From contig PTEX01000120.1 in NCBI GenBank assembly GCA_003342815.1, forward strand, positions 1,144,560 through 1,208,559: 64,000 bases of DNA. Direction: 5' to 3'. Positions 34,026 through 42,395 of the stretch are shown one piece after another. The translations under genes were made by a program, and so were the position numbers. Numbering within the stretch: the stretch's first letter is position 1; each line of letters opens with the position of its first letter. The notes below the pieces were generated by a model. The model was not told the DNA's origin and did not search any database. It worked only from the letters and a program-made list of their open reading frames with translations. The stretch comes from Eudromia elegans (taxonomy: Eukaryota > Chordata > Aves > Tinamiformes > Tinamidae).

Positions 34026-36600
34026 ATGGGGCAGTCAGCTACGAAGAAGCAAAAGCTCCATCAAGAGTTTTTACATATTATTTTGGAAGAACAAGGCTTT
34101 GTGGTATCAACCTTAAAGCTGCTTATGTTGCTGGTATGGATAAGAGACTATTGCCCATGGTTCCCTTCCTCAGGCTCGCCTTTGTTGGCGAAGGTGCGAG
34201 AGGAATTGCAGATGTGAAAGGACTTGCAGCTTGAAGTCCCTGAGCAAATCATTATCAGTTGGAAAACAGTGTATACAGCCTTAAATGCTCTGAGATCCAC
34301 AGAAGATATTTTACAAGCATTTGCTACCTCTCCTCTGTTCTCTTGAAAGCAGAAACAGTCTGAGCCATAGTATTTTGAAATATTAAGTCCTTGGTATGAT
34401 GAAATCCCTATCTGACACTGGGAGTGTGGGATGTAGATCCGCCAGAATTGATGATCCTTTTGATCCTTGGGAAACAGACCCCAATGACGAATCTGATTTG
34501 TGCCCACCACTAATTCCAGTGAAGGTTATGGCAGCCCTCACTTCTACAGCAGATGAAATTTTGCAGGTGCAGAGAAGTCAATATAAGGCATGTCGCCTAT
34601 TAGCCTCCTTCAGTCCCCCGCTTTTGCTTCTATGCCACCTGTGATGTGTACAGGACCACTGAATGTTGTCAGACAGTCAAACGGATTGTTAGATAAATGT
34701 AGGATTGAAGCGGACTGCAAAGGAGATGTTTCTATCCTCCAAGCTATGCCTGTTATATATAAATCCCAACAACCCCCAGAGTATGCTTACATACCACATT
34801 ATGTTATTAAGGTAGTCCAGAAATCGATATGAGAATACGGTCTCCAGGCTTCTTTTGCTGTAAGCCTTTTAAAAGCTATAGGAGAATCTTATGTCATGAC
34901 TCCCTCTGATTAGCAGTCAATACTTAGAATGGTTCTGTCATCTGTACAATATACTTTCTGGGCATCAGAATATAAGGAGCTTGTGACTGTACAGGTTAAG
35001 AATAATATTTTTGCTTGACAAGTTATTGGAGAAGATGAGTTGCTGGGCCAAGGCAATTAGGCCATTGAGGGAGTGCAAGTTGCACTGCCAAGAGCAGTAT
35101 TTTCGCAAGCCACAGATTTAATTATCAAGGCCTTGCAAAAGGTGCCAGATTCGGGCCAGCAAGAAGCACCTTTTGCATCAATTCAACAGGGATCTCAGGA
35201 ACCTTATGTTCAATTCCTAGACTGGTTACAAACTGCTATAATGAGACAAATTGAACAGGAGGAAGCTACTGAGATTTTGCAATTTCAGCTTGCAATTGAA
35301 AATGTAAATGCAGACTGTACGAGAGCAATCGATCCTATATGTAATTCAGCTAAAACGATTGCTGATCTCATAAAGGCTTGTCAGAATGTCAGATTGGAAC
35401 AGAGTGCACCCTAGCAAGTTTGTGGATGATACCAAAATGAGTGGAGTGGCTGACACTCCAGAGGGACCAGGACATGATGGAGAGTTGAGCAGAGAGGAAC
35501 CTCTTGAGGTTCAGCAAGGACAAGTGCAGTGACCTGCTGGAAAGCAGCTCCGTGGAGAGGGATTTGGGAGTCTTGGTTGACAACAAGTTAACCATGAGGC
35601 AGCAATGTGCCCTCGTGGCCAAGGCTCCTGGATAGGAGGATCCTGGCCTGCATCAGGATGAGTGTTGCCAGCAGGTCAAGGGAGGTCATCCTATTTCCCT
35701 ACTCAGCCCTGATGAGGCCACACCTGGAGTATGGTGTGCAGTTCTGGGCTCCCCAGTACAAGAGGGACGTGATGCTCCTAGAGAGGGTCCAGTGTAGAGC
35801 AACAAAGATAATCAGAGCATCTGGGACCAGAGCATCTATCATATAAGGAAAGATTAAGCAAGCTGGGCCTGTTTATCCTGGAGAAGAGAAGACTGAGAGG
35901 GAATCTGATTAATATGTATGAATACCAGAGGGGTGAATATAGGGAGGAGGGGGCCAAACTCTTCTTGGTGGTGGCCAGTGATAGGACAAGGGGTAATGTA
36001 TACAAGTTGAAACACAGGAGGTTCCATGTCCATGTGAGGAAAAATTTCTTTCCGGTGAGGGTACCAGAGCGCTGGAACAGGCTGCCCGAGAGGTTGTGGA
36101 GTCTTGTCTCTGAAGATATTCCAAATCTGTATGGATGCCACCCTGTGCCACGTGCTCTGTGTGTCTTTGCTTGAGCAGGCTGGTTGGGTTAGATGATCTT
36201 TAGAGGTCCCTTCCAACCTCAAACATTCTGTGATTCTGTAAACAGCACAAAGCAGAAATGCTCGCCACGGCTTTTGCTCAGCAGGTGGTAGTTGCATGAG
36301 TTGTGCTTAAATGCTTTCAGTGTGGTCAAGAGGGACACATGAAGTGGGATCGAACCCTGGAATAGAAAACAGGGGCAAAATATGAAACAACCACCTACAC
36401 AGCTCTACTCGAAGTGCAGAAAAGGGTACTATTGGGGAAATCAATGTCACTCAAAATTTGATAAGCAAGGAAATCTGGCACAGGGAATTGGAAAGTAGGG
36501 GGCAAAATCCAGTGCCCTGAAAATACACAACAGGGTCCCTCAACAACAGTTGACATACCCAATCTGGGACTAATGCATGGTGAACTCCAGCGTAAAACTG
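34026..36600 (+). pseudogene. gag: gag pseudogene, split by a CR1 insertion
   Basis: Matrix starts at ATG 34026 with MGQ, the N-myristoylation start, followed by KKQKLHQEFLHIILEEQG and a CPWFP motif typical of betaretroviral matrix. A TGA at 34215 interrupts the frame, which resumes beyond it. A linker with DPFDPWETDPNDE follows near 34456. Capsid is recognised by MPVIYKSQQPPEYAYIP and, at 35181-35229, the major homology region (QQGSQEPYVQFLDWLQ). A CR1 splits capsid at 35403-36240. Nucleocapsid knuckle 1 (36312-36353) has Arg in place of the last Cys. Knuckle 2 (36406-36447) has Tyr for the first Cys and for the His. Neither could bind zinc normally. The 3' boundary is approximate. Confidence 0.9.
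35403..36240 (+). mobile_element. CR1 LINE inserted in gag
   Basis: It starts at about GAGTGCACCCTAGCAAGTTT (KFxDDTKxSGxxxTPEG region of ORF2) and runs through [37 protein letters not shown], SLIWxxKRRL-like and PERWNRLPERLWS to the 3' tail ATTCTGTGATTCTGT. Frameshifts break ORF2. AACAG flanks both ends (35398-35402 and 36241-36245), a possible short target duplication. Its tail (TTGCTTGAGCAGGC, TTAGATGATCTTTAGAGG) is a different subfamily from the copies at 5.3 and 22.7 kb. It must be younger than the provirus it interrupts. Confidence 0.95.
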
Positions 36601-36930
36601 TTCAGTCCCTCCCAGCACAGACTGTAGCGCCAGGCTGGATTTGACCACAACAACAACAGTTACAATATCAGATTGATCAGTAAACCTTATAGCTACATAT
36701 ATCCATATGGCCCCCTATCTCACAGTGTATGTGATCTATTAATTGGATGTTCTTCAGCTACAGAAAGTCAGGACTTTTTGTATGACCTGAAGTTATCGAT
36801 TCTGATTTTCATGAAGAGATCAAAATAATGGTCTCGCCTGCAAATCCTTCAGACCAGACTATCCCGAAAGGATGGTCCTGAAAGGACTCAAAAGGAATCC
36901 TGAAAGGAATTCCTGCTTACTGTACAGTTA
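36600..36930 (+). pseudogene. dUTPase domain remnant
   Basis: This lies in the N-terminal part of the pro reading frame, as in betaretroviruses. Motif I is recognisable as SARLDL (36626-36643), where the family has SAGxDL. Further on, CDLLIGCSS resembles the GLIIGRSS motif, and VIDSDFHEEIKIMV is the VIDxDYxGEIxVxV-type motif III. These lie in different frames and a TGA falls in one of them, so the domain is frameshifted and inactive. dUTPase normally removes dUTP to limit uracil in viral DNA. Confidence 0.75.
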
Positions 36931-37025
36931 TATTCCTGCTTACTGTGCATATCATGCTGTCATGGCAGACAATAAACAAAGGCAAGAAGGAGTGTTCAGT
37001 AGTAGAGTAGCACAGTATTTTTTGG

Positions 37026-37340
37026 ATGCAGAAGGTATTACTAGGGCAACCTGTATTGACAACTATGATTAATGGTAAACCAGTTACAGGACTGGTGGAC
37101 ACTGGCTTCGACATTTCTATTCTTAATCAACATGAACGGCCAATGCCCTGGCCTTTAACACAAGCATCTGTGGCAGTCACTGGGGTTGGAGGTTTACAGA
37201 TTCCACTGCAAAGCACACAGACCTTGTTAGTGGAAGGCCCCAACAAAAGGCAAGCAGTATCAAAAGCATATGTTCTTGCTGTACCTTGTAATCTTTGGGA
37301 ACGAGATTTATTATCACAGTGGAATGTTACATTTATGACA
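37026..37340 (+). pseudogene. pro: Retroviral aspartic protease remnant
   Basis: The catalytic triplet is at 37098-37106 within GLVDTGFDISIL (the family has DTGAD, so the Ala is Phe). It is followed by VTGVGG, a flap-like segment and LWERDLLSQW, equivalent to the GRDLL motif near the C-terminus, with Glu replacing Gly. The frame is open and continues directly into the start of RT (KPVWVDQW at about 37401) without the frameshift usual between pro and pol. Position and motifs are clear. Activity is unlikely given the substitutions and the upstream breaks. Confidence 0.9.
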
Positions 37341-37399
37341 AATTTTCAAAAAGTGTTACTGATGTCCAACCCCCAACTCAAGCTCCTCTCGCTAATGGA

Positions 37400-38660
37400 C
37401 AAGCCTGTTTGGGTGGATCAATGGCTGTTGAAGGAAGAGTGGCTGGAATGGGCGCAAAAGTTAGCTCAGGAGCAGCTGGCATTAAATCACATAGTATCAT
37501 CTACTCATCCATGGAATACCCTTATATTTGCCATTGCAAAAAAAATGAGGTAAATGGAGACTATTACATGATTTGTGAGCTATAAAAAGAGTAATGAGCC
37601 CAATGGGACCCCTACAGCCTGGTGTTCCCAACTCAACTTTGATTCCAGAAAATTGGCCTCTTTTCGTCATTGATTTAAAGGATTGTGTTTTTACTTTTTT
37701 TTTACATCCTGATGATTGTGCTCATTTTGCATTTTCTGTGCCATCAACTAATAATAGTAAACCTATGCAATGATACCACTGGACTGTTTTACCACAGGTG
37801 TGACGAATAACCCCACAATTTTCCAGATAGTCATGGATGCAGCATTAAAAGAAGTATAGCAATGTTTTAAAAAAAATGTAAAAAACATCCTCCTTGCTGC
37901 TGAAACACCAAATTTGCTTTTCTTTGCTTTTGCTCATCATCAATAAAAACCTTTGGGTTAAAGGAATCCCTGGAAAAGGTGCAGTTCGAGCAGCCGTGGA
38001 ACAATCTAGGATGGAAACTTTTCACTTCACAAGTGTTTCCATAACCACTGAGTATTGCTGACCAGGTTAGCATTTTTCATGATCTACAAAAATTATTAGG
38101 ATCAATCACTTGACCCTTTTTGGGCATCATGGCTGAAGAATCGTCCACTCTATTTACTTTGTTGAAAGGAGATTCAGATTTGTTCTCTCCCCGAAGACTG
38201 ACGCCAAAAGCAAAAATTGCCTTGCAGAAAGCTTTGGATAAAATTGCAGCTGCCTTTGCCTCTAGAGTTAATGTTAATTTACCAATAGATTTTTGTATAA
38301 TTTATGCTTCTTTCCAGCCCTATGCTCTTTTAGGTCAATAGTGTGCTAACGTACAGGAGTTAAAAATTCTGGAATGGATCTTTTTGTCTCATACGCCCAT
38401 GAAAACACTAACTAAAAAAATAAATGTGATAGTGTCCTTAATAGCACAAGGTCTGAATCATTGTCAGCAATTGACAGGATATGATCCTGATGTTATTTAT
38501 CTGCTGCTGGCTAAAGACGACTTTACGATATTAATATGGAATCCTTATGGCTGCAAGCCGCTCTGGCCAATTACTTAAACGAGATACATTGTACTCTTCC
38601 ACAGCACAAGCTGTTACATTTCCTCTCTCAAACTGCATTGCAGCCAAGGAACCTGTGTGT
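37400..38660 (+). pseudogene. pol: Reverse transcriptase remnant (palm and connection)
   Basis: Fingers and palm begin at KPVWVDQW. FVIDLKDCVF contains the first catalytic Asp (37672-37674). LPQG has become LPQV followed by TGA (37789-37803). The YxDD box is unrecognisable: where it should stand before ILLAAE (37875-37886) the codons read an AAA/AAC-rich string. After several frameshifts the connection domain is well preserved: LFTLLKGDSDLFSPRRLTP (38150-38220), then ILEWIFLSHTPMKTLTKK and LTGYDPDVIYLLLAKDDF. Polymerase activity is certainly lost. Confidence 0.9.
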
Positions 38661-39050
38661 TCCTGTTCCCATTAAAGGAGCATGCACAGTGTTTCTGGAC
38701 AGACCAGGGAAAACACAGAGCTGTGGTTGTTTGGAGAAAAACAGGTTTGTTAGATTGTCAATCATCTAGTTTAATCATTGAAGGATCCACACAAATTGCT
38801 GAACTATCAGCGGCCTTGCATGCCTTCAAATTTTTTTCAACTGAACCACTCAATGTCATCACAGATTCTGCATATGTTGTGGGCATTGTACAATGCATTG
38901 AAGACGCAATGGCAAAAGAAGTCACTAACAACCTTTTCTCTTTGCTATTAAAATTAGTGATGCTACTTAAAAATCAGGTACATTTATATTTTATAATGCT
39001 ACTACTCTACCAGGACCACTAACTGAAGAAAACACTATGGCAGACAATTT
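38660..39050 (+). pseudogene. pol: RNase H domain remnant
   Basis: All four catalytic acidic positions can still be found, but in more than one reading frame. They are Asp in TVFLD (38698-38700), Glu in IAELSA (38801-38803), Asp in ITDSAYV (38864-38866) and Asp in TMADNLT (39043-39045). One frameshift lies between the first Asp and RAVVVW, another between the third and fourth acidic residues. It would degrade the RNA strand of the RNA:DNA hybrid in an intact virus. Confidence 0.85.
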
Positions 39051-39964
39051 GACAATGGCAGCAGTTCCTTTTGAGCAAGCCTGGTTATCTTGCAACTTCT
39101 TTCATCAAAATGCCTCTTCCTTGTGTAAACAATTTGCTCTATCCCAAGAGCAAGACATGGAAATTGTCCCTGCAAGCCCTGACTGTCAACGTGTTACACC
39201 GCTATCATCATGTGTAGGAGTGAACCCTCCGGGGTTTACGAGCTAATGATTTGTGGCAAAGTGATGCTACGCATATATCAACATCTGGTCAACTGCATTA
39301 TGTGCATGTTAGCATGGATTCCTTCTCAGGATTTCTGGTAGCCCCTGCACATGTGGGAAAAAAGGCACGTGATGTGAAATGCCACTGGTTAAGATTTTTT
39401 TACCACTAATGGCATTCCAAAACCAATTAAAACTAATAATGGTTCTGCTTATGTTTTTGTCTTCCTACAAGATTGTGGTACACAACATGTTACGGGTATA
39501 CTGCATTCTCCCACTGGAGAGCCAATAATGGACAAGCCATTATTGAATATGTCCACGGGACTTTCAAAGCTATGTTAAATAAACAAACAAACAAACAAAA
39601 AAGAGAGAATCCTATGGACAGTGTTACCCAACAGGAACAAGTAGACCAAGCACTATGTGTCCTTATTTTTTTGAATCGTTCTGATCATCAGTTATTTACA
39701 ACAGCAGCTGATTTCCAATTTGGGATGGTCTCACCATTTGTGGCTCAGTCAAAAGTATGGTATAAAGAATTTGGAGAATCACAATGGACAGGTCCTGTAG
39801 ACCAAATAACATGGGGAAGAGGATATGCGTGTGTTCTTCTTCCCGCAGATCCCCATTGGTTACCAGTGAAAAGTGTAAAGCCTGACTTGACAAGAGAGGA
39901 GTCACAGCCCCAGAAGAATTCCGGTCCAGTGCAGGAGTTTAAAATCAATAAGCTGTCAGAATGA
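39051..39964 (+). pseudogene. pol: Integrase remnant
   Basis: The N-terminal HHCC site keeps the second His (FFHQNASSL) and last Cys (SPDCQ), but the first His and first Cys are replaced. In the core, the first Asp is present (LWQSDATHI, 39263-39265), the second is Asn (KTNNGSAY, 39435-39437) and the Glu remains (AIIEYVHG, 39545-39547). The frame is broken between 39240 and 39473. The C-terminal domain is open over 163 codons and ends with WTGPVDQITWGRGYACV, a typical class II integrase end. A small (AAAC)n expansion lies after the Glu motif. Strand transfer is not possible without the second Asp. Confidence 0.92.
39581..39604. repeat. (AAAC)n expansion inside integrase
   Basis: Five AAAC units then an A-run. 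They encode a K/Q/T/N stretch absent from normal integrases, a post-insertion slippage event that happens to keep the frame open. Confidence 0.85.
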
Positions 39965-40500
39965 ATTATAAATCATTTCTAAACACTCAATGCAGCAAGA
40001 AATAGATATGGTGATGTTTGCAGATTTATGCTTTTAGGTACATTGATCTTAACCTGTATGATTAATATAGATACTCAATATGGGATTATGGATGTGTGTA
40101 TATGTGGTGAGTATACCTATAACCCCGTCACAAATTTACTGGGCTCATATAATTGATCTGCCCTTATTTTAACCCCTGACATGGTGGGATGCACCCTCTC
40201 CAATTGGTAATAATGATACTCTGAGGTCAGGCAGTACTTGTGTCTCACCATCCGTACAGAAAGGAAATTGGATGCAAGTAAATTAATCTATGCCCAAATG
40301 TCATATAGCAGATTTGTCACACTCACGTATGAAGCTTTATGGTTTATGGCTTTACACTTTTTCGAAAGAAACATTTCTCTATTATTGACTAGTAACCATT
40401 CTCAGGTCAATCCGACACTTCATATCCAGCAGGTTATGGTATGCACTTCGCATCCATATGTTTTTTAATTAGCATCTATTCTGAGTATCATGAATTGTAA
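39965..40500 (+). pseudogene. env: Short env remnant
   Basis: Between integrase and the polypurine tract there are only about 600 bases, far too few for a full env of about 2 kb. Fragments such as IYWAHIIDLPLF and LTWWDAPSPIGNNDT resemble the N-terminal surface-subunit region of class II envelopes, with stops between them. No fusion peptide, cleavage site or transmembrane segment is visible, so most of env was deleted. Assignment rests mainly on position and is tentative. Confidence 0.4.
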
Positions 40501-40510
40501 TGCTTTGTTT

Positions 40511-40549
40511 TGTGTAACAAGTACTTGTGTAACAAGTTGTGTAACAAGT
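40511..40549. repeat. TGTGTAACAAGT x3
   Basis: Three perfect 12-base copies at 40511-40522, 40526-40537 and 40538-40549, just upstream of the polypurine tract, near where the missing env sequence should be. Confidence 0.9.
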
Positions 40550-40569
40550 TTATGCTTGTTGTTTTAGAC

Positions 40570-40583
40570 AAAAAAGGGGGAGA
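40570..40583 (+). other. Polypurine tract (plus-strand primer)
   Basis: AAAAAAGGGGGAGA directly precedes the 3' LTR, the standard place and composition for the retroviral plus-strand primer. Confidence 0.85.
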
Positions 40584-40852
40584 TCGTATAGCTCAAGACA
40601 GAACAACGCTGTCCCACGACGTTGAAGGATGAGTGAATCTTGCTCCTCTCTTTACTGTTTTTATGCAAAACTTACTTTAGAGTTAGTGAGATACAGCATG
40701 GGGCCAGCTGATTACCGGCATCCACAAGGCCATGAATCCAAAAGCTAATTGGCTCTAGTAGATTGTGTTAGTATATAAGGCATTCACTTGAGAAATGAAG
40801 TGATCCTCATTCTGATCAACACAGATTGGGGTCTGTGCAATCATCTGCCACA
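40584..40852 (+). repeat. 3' LTR, missing its first ~9 bases
   Basis: It aligns to the 5' LTR from position 33599 on and ends GCCACA, followed by TTCTTC. The 5' LTR begins TGTGGGAGATGG, but here the tract GGGGGAGAT runs straight into CGTATAGC. The simplest reading is a slippage deletion between the GGGAGAT of the polypurine tract and the GGGAGAT of the LTR start. It keeps TATATAA at 40772-40778. Confidence 0.9.
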
Positions 40853-40858
40853 TTCTTC
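40853..40858. repeat. Target-site duplication, right copy (TTCTTC)
   Basis: Identical to 33584-33589 and directly after the CA ending the 3' LTR. Confidence 0.8.
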
Positions 40859-41467
40859 AAGAGCCCATCACCTGCATTGAGGTGGAGCCAACAAAATGTA
40901 GCTAGACTAGTGGTGGTGGAAACTAAGCTTGCTGCATTTCTCCTGCTTGCTTGTATACTTTTGTTTTTCCTTCCTCTCTGTCCTATTACAATTACTTCTT
41001 GTTACGAGAATAGAGCTTACAAAGTTGTATGGCATTTGACCCCATTTGTGTCTTATTCTCACTCTTGGGATCGTATCGAAACCTCCCCTGACAGTGGATA
41101 GGGACAATCTATTTATTATACAACTTTATTTCCCATAAAATGTTTCTATTTTTCTCAAGTTTTCCAGTTTAGGTTCATGAGTACACATTATTAGCACAAC
41201 TCTCACAGTAGAACTTTAAATAAATAAATATTTATAAATAAACAATATGTCCCGATATATAAAGAACATGAACTAATTTCCTGAAATACCTATGTCTCAA
41301 GTGAAGCAAGATTTAATCATAAATGAAGTTTAAGTTCTACTGTGTTATGCACAGAAATTAAGTATGTTAAGTATGGCTTAACTTTCCAACTAGTGTTGTG
41401 CACCCTACTACCAACAAGAGCTTATAGTTAGTACACCCAAACACATTCTTGTTTTTATTGTTTGCAG
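40859..41467. other. Flank right of the provirus, no gene seen
   Basis: Unassigned DNA. A 91-codon frame (40826-41101) starts inside the 3' LTR and reads into the flank with a hydrophobic stretch, but nothing supports its expression. Confidence 0.45.
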
Positions 41468-41690
41468 AGGTTTTCCAGGATTATTTGTTCGTTCAGTTTC
41501 TTGGGGACTTGAGTGACACCCACAAGTGTGTAGTTTTTCAGATCCATTTTCTTGTCCTTCCTGAAGTGCAAGAGTGGTACGTGCTTTCCTCCAGTGTAGG
41601 AACCTCTCTCAATTGCCATGTCCTTTCAGGGATAATTGAGAGCGGCTTCAAAATGATACCAGCCAGCTCCATCAGTACTTCTACGGGATA
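41468..41690 (-). mobile_element. CR1 LINE fragment, RT region
   Basis: The minus strand, with frame corrections, parallels CR1 ORF2 RT: VLMELAGIILKPLSIIPERT, then REVPT and KDKKMDLKNYTLVGVTQVP, equivalent to the 'ELA..I..PLS.IFEKSW.SGEVP..WK' and 'KED.GNYRPVSLTSVPGK' segments. Old and decayed. Confidence 0.7.
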
Positions 41691-41703
41691 TTAGCTCCCA
41701 TGG

Positions 41704-42112
41704 ACTCAGCTCTGGTGAGGCCACACATGGAGTACCGTGTCCAGTTCTGGGCTCCCTGGTACAAGAGAGAGACATGGGCATACTGGAGTGAGTCCAGAGA
41801 TGGACTGCTACTACTACAGGCCCGGAGCATCTCTCATATGAGGAGAGCCTGAGAGAGCAGGGACTGCTAAGCTTGGAGAAGATGGAGGGGAGATCAGTTG
41901 TGTATAAATATGTGAAGAGAGGGTTTAAAGAGGAAGGGCAAACAGGTAAGGGACAAAGGACACAAACTGAAATACAGAAAATTCCAGTTAAAATTAAAGT
42001 TGTGGGTTTTTTCTTTTTCTTTTTTTTTTTTTTTAATTGTGAGGGTGGTCCCTAAAACAAGTTACCCAGATTGGTTTTGTAGTCTCCATCCTTGGGCATA
42101 TTGAAAAGCTAT
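41704..42112 (+). mobile_element. CR1 LINE fragment, 3' part of ORF2
   Basis: On the plus strand ACTCAGCTCTGGTGAGGCC, GTCCAGTTCTGGGCTCC, CTCATATGAGGAGAGCCTGA, a segment resembling GGCCAGTGATAGGAC, then TTGTGAGGGTGGTC and CAGATTGGTTTTGTAGTCTCCATCC follow the CR1 C-terminal order. A long T-run interrupts it near 42015-42035. Diverged, and without the octamer tail. Confidence 0.85.
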
Positions 42113-42246
42113 CTTTCTTTTTCCCATGAAGAATTTTTAAGGTCTCTTCAGCAAAGAAAGCACCAAAGATTTCAATGCTAAGTATTCAAAATGTAAGACA
42201 TAACCTAATATGACACTATGGAGAATTTGTTATATTGCCTAAACAA

Positions 42247-42270
42247 GTAAATAAATAAATAAATAAATAG
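42247..42270. repeat. (TAAA)n microsatellite
   Basis: About six TAAA units, directly readable. Confidence 0.85.
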
Positions 42271-42284
42271 ATAACAGTTTTATC

Positions 42285-42395
42285 TTCACAGAATCACAAA
42301 TAGTTGAGGTTGGAATGAACCTCTAGAACCAATTCCCCTGCTCAAGCAGGGACACCTCCATCATGTTATACAAGATTATCATCAAAATCTTCCAA
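42285..42395 (-). mobile_element. CR1 LINE 3' tail, degraded
   Basis: CACAGAATCACAAATAGTTG, then AGGTTGGAATGAACCTCTAGA and CCCCTGCTCAAGCAGGGACA are the minus-strand CR1 tail. The sequence then decays into AT-rich DNA. Confidence 0.85.

Larger units (their letters stand above)
33590..40852 (+). mobile_element. Degenerate class II endogenous retrovirus (betaretrovirus-like)
   Basis: A near-complete provirus of 7.26 kb including a 0.84-kb CR1 insertion. The order is 5' LTR, Lys-type primer site, gag, dUTPase, protease, RT, RNase H, integrase, env remnant, polypurine tract, 3' LTR, with 6-bp target duplications. The dUTPase lying before the protease, two NC zinc knuckles, a TGPxxxITWGRGYACV-type integrase end and the 6-bp duplication together indicate the betaretrovirus/ERVK group. 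All genes are interrupted, so it cannot make virus. Hand alignment of the LTRs gives about 35 differences over about 268 bases (~13%), so it is an old insertion. It lies antisense to the inferred host gene. Confidence 0.95.

Noticed and set aside
40826-41101. 91-codon plus-strand frame from the 3' LTR into flanking DNA with a hydrophobic stretch
   Set aside because: No family resemblance. An LTR-driven read-through protein cannot be argued from a chance open frame.
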